Assembly (NCBI GenBank): GCA_964501265.1
Contig: CAZCSK010000076.1
Span: forward strand, 1 to 6,799
Direction: 5' to 3'
Source of the DNA: CAZCSK01 sp964501265
GTDB taxonomy: Bacteria > Actinomycetota > CADDZG01 > JAHWKV01
DNA length: 6,799 nt
Of this stretch, positions 1 through 4,811 are shown one piece after another. Under the pieces are notes generated by a model. The model saw only the letters and a program-made list of their open reading frames with translations, made no database searches and had not been told where the DNA came from. Position 1 is the first letter of the stretch. The number at the start of each line of letters is the position of its first letter. A program made the translations under genes and the position numbers.

Positions 1-2
1 AT

Positions 3-107
3 TTCGAGATCTCGATCCTGAATGGATTCTTCATTGCGCTGTGGATCGGATCGGCTTTGCTGTTTCGGAAAGCGGCGCGTGTAAGCCCCGAATCAGGCAC
101 GGTATAA
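3..107 (+). CDS. C-terminal fragment of a membrane protein (cassette 1)
   Basis: This reading frame enters from the left edge and ends at TAA (105-107). The visible 34 residues contain one hydrophobic stretch, LNGFFIALWIGSALLF, followed by a basic segment (RKAAR) and a short polar tail. This looks like a last transmembrane helix with a positively charged end, which suggests a cytoplasmic C-terminus. The stop codon lies inside the left core of the following attC (102-108), a common arrangement in cassettes. The family cannot be recognised from so little sequence. The other two forward frames give either an early stop or a sequence that reads straight through the attC, so this frame is the most plausible. 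Confidence 0.6.
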   Translation, partial: FEISILNGFFIALWIGSALLFRKAARVSPESGTV

Positions 108-177
108 CAACAGCATGCAGCGGACGGACGGCTGGCCTTCGGCGAGCCGCCGCCGCTGATGCCGAGAACCGTTACCC
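102..177 (+). other. attC site 1 (end of cassette 1)
   Basis: The left core is GTATAAC (102-108) and the right core GTTACCC (171-177). The arms between them include CAGCGG (118-123) pairing with CCGCTG, and a GGC-TTCG-GCC-like apex. The block at 132-171 is identical over 40 bases to 6569-6608 in the last attC, which confirms that it is a recurring recombination site and not part of a gene. The right core departs from GTTRRRY at its fifth and sixth positions. Compared with the last site, five bases (GATCC) are missing just before the right core. Confidence 0.8.
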
Positions 178-202
178 AGACCGAGCTATCCAGGAGTAAT
201 CT

Positions 203-430
203 GTGAACATGAAGTCATTGGAGCCAGTGGTTCACTCTGATCCAGACATCCTAGGAGGAACACCAGTGTTCGTGGGCACGAGAGTTCCGTTGAGGAACCT
301 CATTGACTATCTTGAGGACAATTACAGTGTCGACGAGTTTCTTGAGCAGTTTCCCTCTGTGGAACGCAACCAGGTGGAATCCGCTCTAGAGGCTCTCGAA
401 GAGATAGCCCCTCGTGCGCGTCCTGCTTGA
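203..430 (+). CDS. DUF433 family antitoxin
   Basis: This 75-residue protein has the DUF433 signature: a start-proximal H-x-DPDILGGTPVFVGTRVPL motif (residues 11-30), then LIDYLEDNYSVDEFLEQFPSV (33-53) and a C-terminal helix. DUF433 proteins are small winged-HTH-like proteins that commonly act as antitoxins beside PIN-like toxins, binding the toxin and probably repressing their own operon. GTG at 203 is preferred because AGGAG (192-196) lies six bases upstream; the in-frame ATG at 209 is further from it. The toxin gene begins 17 bases before this gene ends, so the two are translationally coupled. Only about 30 bases separate the attC from the start, so a private promoter is not obvious and would have to overlap attC 1 if one exists. 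Confidence 0.9.
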   Translation: MNMKSLEPVVHSDPDILGGTPVFVGTRVPLRNLIDYLEDNYSVDEFLEQFPSVERNQVESALEALEEIAPRARPA

Positions 431-803
431 CGAGCACCTACCGGTCAATCTAGCGACGAGGATAACGGGCCATGAAGTATCCACCGTTCGAGCGCAGGGG
501 TGGGTCGGGTTGAAGAACGGTGAGCTTTTAGCCACCGCGGCCGCAGCAGGCTTCGACATCTTGCTGACGAATGATCGAGGAATCGAACACCAGCAGAGCC
601 TGACCGGACTACCTCTGGCCGTGGTCATCCTTGATGCTCCATCCAACAAGATCGCGGATTTGGTCAGACACCTCACGGCCACCCTTCAAGCGATCGAAGA
701 GGCACGCCGGGAGAGTTCCGCCATGTCGCTGGGTAACAAGCGAATGCAACGGACGCCATCTGGGCTTCGCCGACCTGGCGCCGCTGATTCGCGAAACCGT
801 TAG
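414..803 (+). CDS. DUF5615 PIN-like toxin, C-terminal tail encoded by attC
   Basis: The protein has 129 residues and the features of the DUF5615 PIN-like fold: LLDEHLP at residues 4-10 (acidic D6, E7), an NGELL segment at 35-39 (E37) and LLTNDRG at 50-56 (D54). These are the expected metal-binding acidic positions of a PIN-type ribonuclease. It begins at GTG 414 inside the antitoxin gene, the usual order for a DUF433/DUF5615 toxin-antitoxin module. The body of the protein ends near residue 105. Residues 107-129 are read from the attC, and the stop TAG (801-803) lies inside the right core GTTAGCC, so the tail depends on the recombination site and could change if the cassette moved. Ribonuclease activity is inferred from the family and has not been shown. 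Confidence 0.88.
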   Translation: MRVLLDEHLPVNLATRITGHEVSTVRAQGWVGLKNGELLATAAAAGFDILLTNDRGIEHQQSLTGLPLAVVILDAPSNKIADLVRHLTATLQAIEEARRESSAMSLGNKRMQRTPSGLRRPGAADSRNR

Positions 804-805
804 CC
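731..805 (+). other. attC site 2 (end of toxin-antitoxin cassette)
   Basis: The left core GGGTAAC (731-737) is complementary at six of seven positions to the right core GTTAGCC (799-805). Inside, GCGAATGC pairs imperfectly with the segment ending CTGATTCGC, and CGCCA pairs with TGGCG around a GGCTTCGCC apex. The 75 base length fits the family. The toxin ORF runs through the whole site and stops in the right core. Confidence 0.88.
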
Positions 806-815
806 CGACCAAAGT

Positions 816-1436
816 TCATGCGCTGGCTTCTTCCGAAATAGGCTCAGGAACCGGCAGCTCGCAGACAACCCAGGTGAACTGGAGCTTCTTCAAGGGTGGA
901 ACCTTTTTCTTGTCGCGTATGGCGTTGGCGCGCTCACGGAATTCAGCCATCAAGTCATTGAGGCGCTTCGTGAATTCCTCGATCTCCTTGTGCGTAGTGG
1001 TGACTGTCGGCCTCCCCCAAGTGATTACGGAGGGCTCCTCGCCTTGCTTGAGGCTTTCCGCCTGCTCGAACAACGCTTGCTCACCTTCAATCTTCGTTAC
1101 TTCCAGTTGTGCCGCCATGTAATGCGAGAGGTCCATTGGATCTTCTGCATCCCATGCCCACCGGCCGTCGTATCCCCACTTGTAAACGCGTTCCGTGTTT
1201 CGGCCTGTCGCACGCAGCTCTGCTACCTCGACAATGCCTGCCTCCTCTAAAATGCGGAGGTGCCAATAAAGTCTGTTCGGGTCGATGTGAAGCCGGTGAC
1301 CGATTTCCTTGGCCGTCATACCCTCGGATTCCGAGATGAAGCCCATGATCCTCATCCTGGTCGGGTCTGCAGCGGCATGGCGCCGTCTCTTCATCGCAGG
1401 ATCGTCAGCCAGCTTCTTCAGGTCAGTCTTGGTCAT
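816..1436 (-). CDS. ArsR-like winged-helix transcriptional regulator
   Basis: The product has 206 residues. Residues 14-90 form a winged-helix DNA-binding domain of the ArsR/HTH_20 type: AAADPTRMRIMGFI (helix 1 with the typical DPTR motif), MTAKEIGHRLHIDPNRLYWHLRILEEAGIV (recognition HTH), and a wing ending TERVYKWG. The rest is mostly helical and charged (about 105-180, with EEFTKRLNDLMAEFRERANAIRDKKK), probably for dimerisation or ligand sensing. No clustered cysteines suggest metal sensing. ATG at 1436 is chosen because GGGAGGG lies just upstream; the longer frame from GTG 1481 would start upstream of the predicted transcription start. The gene is antisense to the array and ends 11 bases from the previous attC, so it must use its own promoter. 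Its target beyond itself is unknown. Confidence 0.85.
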   Translation of the reverse strand: MTKTDLKKLADDPAMKRRRHAAADPTRMRIMGFISESEGMTAKEIGHRLHIDPNRLYWHLRILEEAGIVEVAELRATGRNTERVYKWGYDGRWAWDAEDPMDLSHYMAAQLEVTKIEGEQALFEQAESLKQGEEPSVITWGRPTVTTTHKEIEEFTKRLNDLMAEFRERANAIRDKKKVPPLKKLQFTWVVCELPVPEPISEEASA

Positions 1437-1458
1437 GAACCCTCCCATCGAGTGTGGA

Positions 1459-1494
1459 TGCCACACTATAGTGTGTGGCACACATCCAAGTCAA
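1459..1494 (-). promoter_or_regulatory. Promoter and palindromic operator candidate for the reverse regulator
   Basis: On the minus strand a -35 box TTGACT (1489-1494 on plus coordinates) and a -10 box TATAGT (1465-1470) are separated by 18 bases, close to the bacterial consensus. The -10 sits in an inverted repeat with 8-base arms TGCCACAC (1459-1466) and GTGTGGCA (1473-1480); its inner part CACACTATAGTGTG (1462-1475) is a perfect 14-base palindrome. A dimeric ArsR-type repressor bound here would block polymerase, so negative autoregulation is the natural inference. The predicted transcript would start near 1458, leaving a leader of about 20 bases that contains the ribosome binding site. Confidence 0.7.
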
Positions 1495-1500
1495 GAGGCA

Positions 1501-1561
1501 GGCTAACAAGGCCGTGGAACAGACCACCTTCGGTGGCTGCTCACGGCCCAAGCCGTTAGGC
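1501..1561 (+). other. attC site 3 (end of regulator cassette)
   Basis: Left core GGCTAAC (1501-1507) and right core GTTAGGC (1555-1561). GGCCGTG pairs with CACGGCC, and CAG-CCACC pairs with GGTGG-CTG around TTC, with an unpaired base in one arm as is typical of attC extrahelical bases. Its 61 base length and layout match the attC at 4679-4739. Confidence 0.92.
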
Positions 1562-1563
1562 CG

Positions 1564-2100
1564 ATGACCTACTCCGCAGATGGCTCTGGCGAGCAGGAGG
1601 TTTTTAACATCGCCGCGCTGTTCGAAGCACTTGACGAGCAGCGGCGCGAGCGACAACTGACGTGGGCCGCCGTCACGCGCGAGATCAACGCCATCTTCGA
1701 GGATGTCGATGCGCGCCCCATCAGCTCATCCACCATCACTGGGATGCGCGGACGGGGAGCCAACGAAGGCAACGGAATCATCCAGATGCTGATCTGGCTC
1801 GACCGCACGCCTGAGAGTTTCGTTCCCGGATACAGCGGGCCGGAAGCGAAATTGCCGCGCGTAGCGACAGATCGGATCCTCCGCTGGCACACGGGGCTGA
1901 TGTATACGGCGCTGGAGGAGCAGCGCAATGAGCGAGGGATGACATGGAAGCAAGTCGCAGAGGAGCTCGGGCCACGCTTCACGGCAGCCAGCCTCACGCG
2001 TATGGCAACGCCCGGCCTTGTCGCATTCCCTCACGTGATGCGGATCTTCGCCTGGCTCGGCCGACCTGCGGCAGACTTCGCGCGCCCGTCGAGTGCATAG
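1564..2100 (+). CDS. Cassette protein with two tandem HTH-like repeats
   Basis: This 178-residue protein is not assigned to a named family, but it has a clear internal duplication. Residues 19-88 (LFEALDEQRRERQLTWAAVTREI, then a loop and IIQMLIWLDRTPESFVPG) align with residues 112-173 (LMYTALEEQRNERGMTWKQVAEEL, then VMRIFAWLGRPAADFARP). Each unit has the order expected of an XRE/Cro-like helix-turn-helix: a helix, the (M/L)TW-x-x-V HTH entry, a possible recognition segment containing S/T (SSSTITGMR and AASLTRM), and a final hydrophobic helix ending at a W-L-D/G-R-x-x-x-x-F motif. A DNA-binding protein with two fused binding domains is inferred. The start lies only three bases past the attC right core with no clear Shine-Dalgarno, and the stop is 17 bases before the next attC. 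No target site is apparent. Confidence 0.8.
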   Translation: MTYSADGSGEQEVFNIAALFEALDEQRRERQLTWAAVTREINAIFEDVDARPISSSTITGMRGRGANEGNGIIQMLIWLDRTPESFVPGYSGPEAKLPRVATDRILRWHTGLMYTALEEQRNERGMTWKQVAEELGPRFTAASLTRMATPGLVAFPHVMRIFAWLGRPAADFARPSSA

Positions 2101-2116
2101 GCCCCGCTCGTGAACG

Positions 2117-2174
2117 GCCTAGCCAGCGGTTGGACCCGACCGCAAGCGGCGGGTCAACCGCGGATCCGTTAGGT
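2117..2174 (+). other. attC site 4 (end of twin-HTH cassette)
   Basis: Left core GCCTAGC (2117-2123) and right core GTTAGGT (2168-2174). The arms CGGTT-GACCCG and CGGGTC-AACCG pair with a single extra G in the left arm, and the apex CCGCAAGCGG folds on itself. The left core has G where AAC is expected, a substitution absent from the sister site at 4186-4243, which may weaken it. The two sites differ at 8 of 58 positions. Confidence 0.88.
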
Positions 2175-2180
2175 TGACCG

Positions 2181-2356
2181 GTGTCCGATATATTTCGAGG
2201 TCTGCGGATCGCCATCATTTGGTACGACGCCGATGTGATCGAGGTGCGCGCAACCGCATCGAATGACGCTTTTGCCGGTTCTCGGACATGTATATCGGTT
2301 ACGACACGCTCGAAGAGTTAGCGAAGACTTTGGAAGGATTTCCAGCAAGAACCGGT
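2181..2356 (+). pseudogene. Disrupted small cassette protein gene: frameshifted and truncated by an IS element
   Basis: From GTG 2181 the frame gives SDIFRGLRIAIIWYDADV followed by IEVRATASNDAFAGS, then passes out of frame and stops at about 2320. The other frame continues smoothly as DMYIGYDTLEELAKTLEGFPA (from 2285). Joined, these read like one compact beta-rich protein of a hypothetical family often seen in small genomic loci (a start, then ASN-x-x-F-(A/S)G, then a TLEELA-x-x-L-x-GFP motif). A one-base loss near 2281-2284 explains the break. From about 2357 the sequence becomes IS3 transposase, so the 3' half of the gene is gone. The start follows the attC right core by six bases with no visible ribosome binding site. 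The family assignment is from memory of the pattern, not a search. Confidence 0.65.
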
Positions 2357-2701
2357 CCGAGGAAGATCCAGCGTTACACCGCTGAATTCAAATTGACGGC
2401 GGTGAAGCTCACCCAGATCGAAGGCATCCAGGTCAAGGATGTCGCCGAGTCTTTAGATATCCATCCGCTGATGTTGTCGCGCTGGCGGAAGGAAGTCCGG
2501 GACGGACTCATCAAGGCCAGGGTATCCATCGACCCAACCGCCAAACAGGTCGGTGATCTACGTGAGTTCGCAAAGTTAAAACGTGAGCACGCTCTGCTGC
2601 AACAGGAGCACGAACTGCTAAAAAAAGCCATCCGGTTCTGTTCAGAACAACGTTCGGGAAGTATGCGTTCATCCGAGCGGAGCAGGACCGGTTCGGCGTA
2701 G
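2288..2701 (+). CDS. Chimeric ORF: cassette-protein fragment fused in frame to IS3-family OrfA
   Basis: The 137-residue frame starts at ATG 2288 inside the broken cassette gene. Residues 1-20 (MYIGYDTLEELAKTLEGFPA) belong to that gene. From about residue 24 it is a typical IS3-family OrfA: RKIQRYTAEFKLTAVKL, an HTH at about 32-68 ending in HPLMLSRWRKEVRDG, and a leucine-rich coiled coil at about 88-115 (LREFAKLKREHALLQQEHELL). OrfA binds the IS ends and, through frameshifting, is the N-terminal half of the transposase. The native OrfA start and the left IS end are missing, so any OrfA made here depends on an upstream cassette start. The in-frame fusion may be chance. The frame ends at TAG 2699-2701 after the slippery site. 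Confidence 0.8.
   Translation: MYIGYDTLEELAKTLEGFPARTGPRKIQRYTAEFKLTAVKLTQIEGIQVKDVAESLDIHPLMLSRWRKEVRDGLIKARVSIDPTAKQVGDLREFAKLKREHALLQQEHELLKKAIRFCSEQRSGSMRSSERSRTGSA
2620..2648 (+). promoter_or_regulatory. Programmed -1 ribosomal frameshift signal between orfA and orfB
   Basis: A run of seven A (2620-2626) is read in the orfA frame as ctA AAA AAA, the A-AAA-AAA slippery heptamer. A hairpin follows eight bases later: GTTCTG (2635-2640) pairs with CAGAAC (2643-2648). The orfB frame is -1 relative to orfA and is open through this point, giving ...FRTTFGKYAFIRAEQDRFGVATLCRRYRVSRSGYYAW, the usual OrfB N-terminus. Frameshifting here would make the OrfAB fusion transposase, as in other IS3-family elements. 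Confidence 0.85.
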
Positions 2702-2724
2702 CGACACTTTGTCGAAGGTACCGT

Positions 2725-3507
2725 GTGAGCAGATCCGGCTATTACGCATGGCTTAAGCGTCAGCCCTCAGCCCGCCAGCTTAAGGACGATGTGCTGGTGG
2801 GCAAGATCGAGCAGATCTTCCAGGACAGCAAGGGGACCTACGGCAGTCCCCGCATTCACCAGGCGCTCAGACGATCTGGACACTGCGTGGGACGAAAGAG
2901 AGTGGTACGCCTGATGCAGGCAAGCGGTCTCAAGGCTCGCTCAGCTAAGGTCTATAGACGAAACCCGGGTACCCATCGTTTCTTTGGAGCGATCAACAAC
3001 AAGGTGATCGGAATAGAGACCACCGCAACTGATCAGATCTGGGTGGGAGATGTTACTTACCTTAAAGCTGGCTCTAAGAACAGATACATGGCTGTAGTGA
3101 TCGACAGACACTCCCGAAGGGTCCTTGGTTGGAAACTTGGTCAGCATCGTGACCTCGAGCTGACCGTAGGTGCACTGGATCGTGCATCCTCTCGTCGTCC
3201 GACCGCCGAGGGTGTGATCTTCCGTTCGGATAGGGGGGTGGAGTATGCGGGCTACCAGTATCAGAACAGACTTTCAAAGCTTGGTTTCACGCAAAGCATG
3301 AAGCGACCCGCACGGCTGGGTGACAACGCTCACATCGAGTCATTCTTCCATACGATGAAGTCCGAGGCAACGCATGGTGTGTTGTTCGATGACGAGCACG
3401 CTTTGAGATCGACGCTGAAGGAATACGTTCGAAGATACAACCGCACAAGATTGCATTCTTCGCTCGGTTACTTATCTCCCATTGACTATGAACGTGCAGG
3501 GGGGTGA
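2725..3507 (+). CDS. IS3-family transposase OrfB (DDE integrase core)
   Basis: Counting from GTG 2725 the product has 260 residues, but it is normally made as the C-terminal part of OrfAB. It begins with an HTH_21-like helical region (SRSGYYAWLKR; GTYGSPRIHQALRRSG), followed by the rve catalytic core. The acidic triad is visible as D109 (IWVGDVTYL), D169 (FRSDRGVEYA) and E205 (NAHIESFFHTMKSE), with 35 residues between the last two, the DD(35)E spacing of the family. A C-terminal YNRTRLHSSLGYLSPIDYE motif closes the protein. All catalytic residues are present and the frame is uninterrupted, so the protein could still act on intact relatives in trans even though its own left end is lost. Confidence 0.95.
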   Translation: MSRSGYYAWLKRQPSARQLKDDVLVGKIEQIFQDSKGTYGSPRIHQALRRSGHCVGRKRVVRLMQASGLKARSAKVYRRNPGTHRFFGAINNKVIGIETTATDQIWVGDVTYLKAGSKNRYMAVVIDRHSRRVLGWKLGQHRDLELTVGALDRASSRRPTAEGVIFRSDRGVEYAGYQYQNRLSKLGFTQSMKRPARLGDNAHIESFFHTMKSEATHGVLFDDEHALRSTLKEYVRRYNRTRLHSSLGYLSPIDYERAGG

Positions 3508-3544
3508 TGATTCACCAATGGGTGTCCACAAAATCGGGTCAATA

Positions 3545-3585
3545 CCCCCGCCTTCGGCGGCGGCTCACGCGCTAATCCGTTAGGC
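3545..3585 (+). other. attC half site (remnant, cassette 5)
   Basis: Only the right part of an attC remains: an apex hairpin CCGCC-TTC-GGCGG, a right arm (about 3564-3578) and the right core GTTAGGC (3579-3585), just before the GrpB gene. The left core and left arm that should pair with CACGCGCTAATCC are absent; the IS right end stands in their place. Without a left core the site should fold poorly as a single strand and be a weak IntI substrate. Confidence 0.82.
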
Positions 3586-3589
3586 CGAC

Positions 3590-4183
3590 ATGAAGACGAT
3601 CGTTGTCGTGGACTACGACTCAAACTGGCCAAGTGTGTTCGAAGCACTCCGTTCCAGAGCCTGGCCAGCCGTTAAGGATTTCGCCGTCTCTATCGAGCAT
3701 GTTGGCAGCACCTCAGTCCCTGGACTGGCTGGAAAACCGGTGATCGATATGTGTGTCGTGGTCTCGTCTTCAGTGGGTGTTCCGTTGGCAATCGAGGGCC
3801 TCGCTACAGTTGGCTATCGACACCGGGGCAATCTCGGTGTTGAAGGTCGTGAAGCATTCAAACAGCCTGAGGGCCTTCCCAAGCACCATATGTATGTATG
3901 CCCGCAGGGCAATCTGGGTCTATTGAACTTCTTCGCTGTTCGTGATTACCTTCGTGCCCACACAAAAGTGGCGCACGAGTACGGCGACTTGAAGAGGCGT
4001 CTCGCCAGCCAGTTCACGCATGACATCGACAGCTACATTGAGGGCAAAACCGACTTAGTTCTGCGAATTCTTCGCGAAGAAGGCTTCTCGAAGGACCAAC
4101 TCAAGGCCGTCGAATCCCCCAACCGGAAACCAGAGGGGTCCAGCCAACTTGCAAGCGATCTTGGGGTGGTTCGTGAACACTAG
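3590..4183 (+). CDS. GrpB/UPF0157 family protein (nucleotidyltransferase-like fold)
   Basis: The product has 197 residues. EHVGSTSVPGLAGKPVIDM (residues 36-54) is the hallmark of the GrpB/UPF0157 family (PF04229), which is related to the nucleotidyltransferase superfamily; the GS motif and the acidic residue in PVIDM correspond to the nucleotide-binding and metal-binding positions of that fold. A KHHMYVC segment (98-104) and a LLNFFAVRDYLR segment (111-122) are also typical. The domain ends near residue 165, and the last 30 residues (SPNRKPEGSSQ...) are polar and probably disordered. The biochemical role of the family is not well established. ATG 3590 lies four bases after the attC right core with no clear ribosome binding site. 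The stop is two bases before the next attC. Confidence 0.92.
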   Translation: MKTIVVVDYDSNWPSVFEALRSRAWPAVKDFAVSIEHVGSTSVPGLAGKPVIDMCVVVSSSVGVPLAIEGLATVGYRHRGNLGVEGREAFKQPEGLPKHHMYVCPQGNLGLLNFFAVRDYLRAHTKVAHEYGDLKRRLASQFTHDIDSYIEGKTDLVLRILREEGFSKDQLKAVESPNRKPEGSSQLASDLGVVREH

Positions 4184-4185
4184 CG

Positions 4186-4243
4186 GCCTAACCAGCAGTT
4201 GAACCCGACCGCAAGCGGCGGGTCAACCGCAAATCCGTTCGAC
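4186..4243 (+). other. attC site 6 (end of GrpB cassette)
   Basis: Left core GCCTAAC (4186-4192) and right core GTTCGAC (4237-4243). The arms GTTG-ACCCG and CGGGT-CAAC pair with one extra A, and the apex CCGCAAGCGG matches the site at 2117-2174. The right core has C in the first R position, a departure contributed by the incoming cassette 7. Confidence 0.88.
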
Positions 4244-4282
4244 AGACCCGAGTCTGTTGTGCCCGGAGACGAGAGGAGGATC

Positions 4283-4663
4283 ATGGCAGAGTCCATCGTC
4301 TACGTCGATGTAAGCGAGATCCAGGACGGCAGGCTTGAGGATCTCCAGGCGGCGATGAAGGAACTTGTTGCCTTCGTTGAGGCGAACGAACCTCAGCTCC
4401 TCTCATACGGCTTCTTCCTCGACGCGCGCCGTCGTCTGATGACCGTCGTTGCCGTTCATCCTGACTCCGCATCCCTGGAGTTTCATATGGAGATAGGCGG
4501 CCCCGAGTTCCGGAAGTTCGCCGACCTCATCACGCTACAGAGAATCGAGGTTTACGGACAGATAAGTGATGAGGCGTTCGAGCGACTGCATCAGAAGACG
4601 CAGTTGCTCGGTAGCGGAACGGTATCCGTGAATGAGCTGTACGCAGGGTTCGCGCGACAGTGA
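4283..4663 (+). CDS. Small hypothetical protein resembling ABM-type dimeric alpha-beta barrels
   Basis: ATG 4283 is chosen because AGGAGG (4274-4279) is immediately upstream; the longer frame from 4199 would translate part of the attC. The 126-residue product starts with a beta strand SIVYVDVSEIQDG, a helix RLEDLQAAMKELVAFVEANEPQ, strands LSYGFFLDARRRLMTVVAVHP, and a second helix SLEFHMEIGGPEFRKFADLI followed by QRIEVYGQISDEAFERL. This beta-alpha-beta-beta-alpha-beta order is that of ferredoxin-like dimeric barrels such as the antibiotic biosynthesis monooxygenase (ABM) family. No active-site motif identifies a substrate, so an enzymatic role is only a possibility. It is the only gene in its cassette, and its stop is 15 bases before the next attC. 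Confidence 0.82.
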   Translation: MAESIVYVDVSEIQDGRLEDLQAAMKELVAFVEANEPQLLSYGFFLDARRRLMTVVAVHPDSASLEFHMEIGGPEFRKFADLITLQRIEVYGQISDEAFERLHQKTQLLGSGTVSVNELYAGFARQ

Positions 4664-4678
4664 CTCGCTCCAGAGGCT

Positions 4679-4739
4679 GTCCAACAAGGCGGTGAAACCG
4701 ACCGGCTTCGCCGGCGGCTCACCGCCCAAGCCGTTGGGC
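4679..4739 (+). other. attC site 7 (end of cassette 7)
   Basis: Left core GTCCAAC (4679-4685) and right core GTTGGGC (4733-4739). GGCGGTG pairs with CACCGCC, and ACCGGC with GCCGGCGG around the apex. It has the same length and layout as the site at 1501-1561. Confidence 0.9.
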
Positions 4740-4760
4740 GGACGGGCTGCCGTTGGGCGG
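4730..4760 (+). repeat. Short direct repeat of the attC right-core region
   Basis: GCCGTTGGGCGG occurs at 4730-4741, covering the right core of the attC, and again at 4749-4760, with start points 19 bases apart. The second copy supplies an extra GTTGGGC core (4752-4758) with no left half of its own. Confidence 0.8.
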
Positions 4761-4811
4761 GAGGAGCAAGATCCACCGGTCGCGACCGGATCAAACGAGA
4801 GAGCATGCCGC

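Larger units (their letters stand above)
2357..3541 (+). mobile_element. IS3-family insertion sequence, left end missing
   Basis: The element contains orfA (without its native start), an A7 frameshift site and an intact orfB. The right terminus is taken as the GGGTCA ending at 3541, since IS3-family right ends commonly finish in a GGGTCA-like sequence a few tens of bases after orfB. The reverse complement of this terminus begins TGACCCGATTTTGTGGACAC; no matching copy is present upstream of orfA, where similarity to a cassette gene runs to about 2347. The left boundary (2348-2360) is therefore a truncation point, and the element cannot transpose by itself. No target duplication can be recognised. 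On the right it abuts a half attC. Confidence 0.8.

Noticed and set aside
631..1122. Plus-strand frame overlapping the toxin and antisense to the regulator
   Set aside because: It crosses an attC and overlaps two genes with clear domains, and its translation shows no recognisable domain.
2175..2190. TGACC at 2175 as the left end of the IS, matching GGGTCA at 3541
   Set aside because: Only five bases match the right terminus, the bases belong to an attC right core and the next cassette leader, and a cassette gene continues past this point to about 2347.
4199..4282. Upstream extension of the ABM-like gene
   Set aside because: It would translate the attC; a strong ribosome binding site marks ATG 4283 as the start.
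4632..4811. Upstream extension of the kinase gene
   Set aside because: It overlaps the end of the previous gene and reads through the attC at 4679-4739; ATG 4812 is the first start consistent with the kinase/NTF2 domains.
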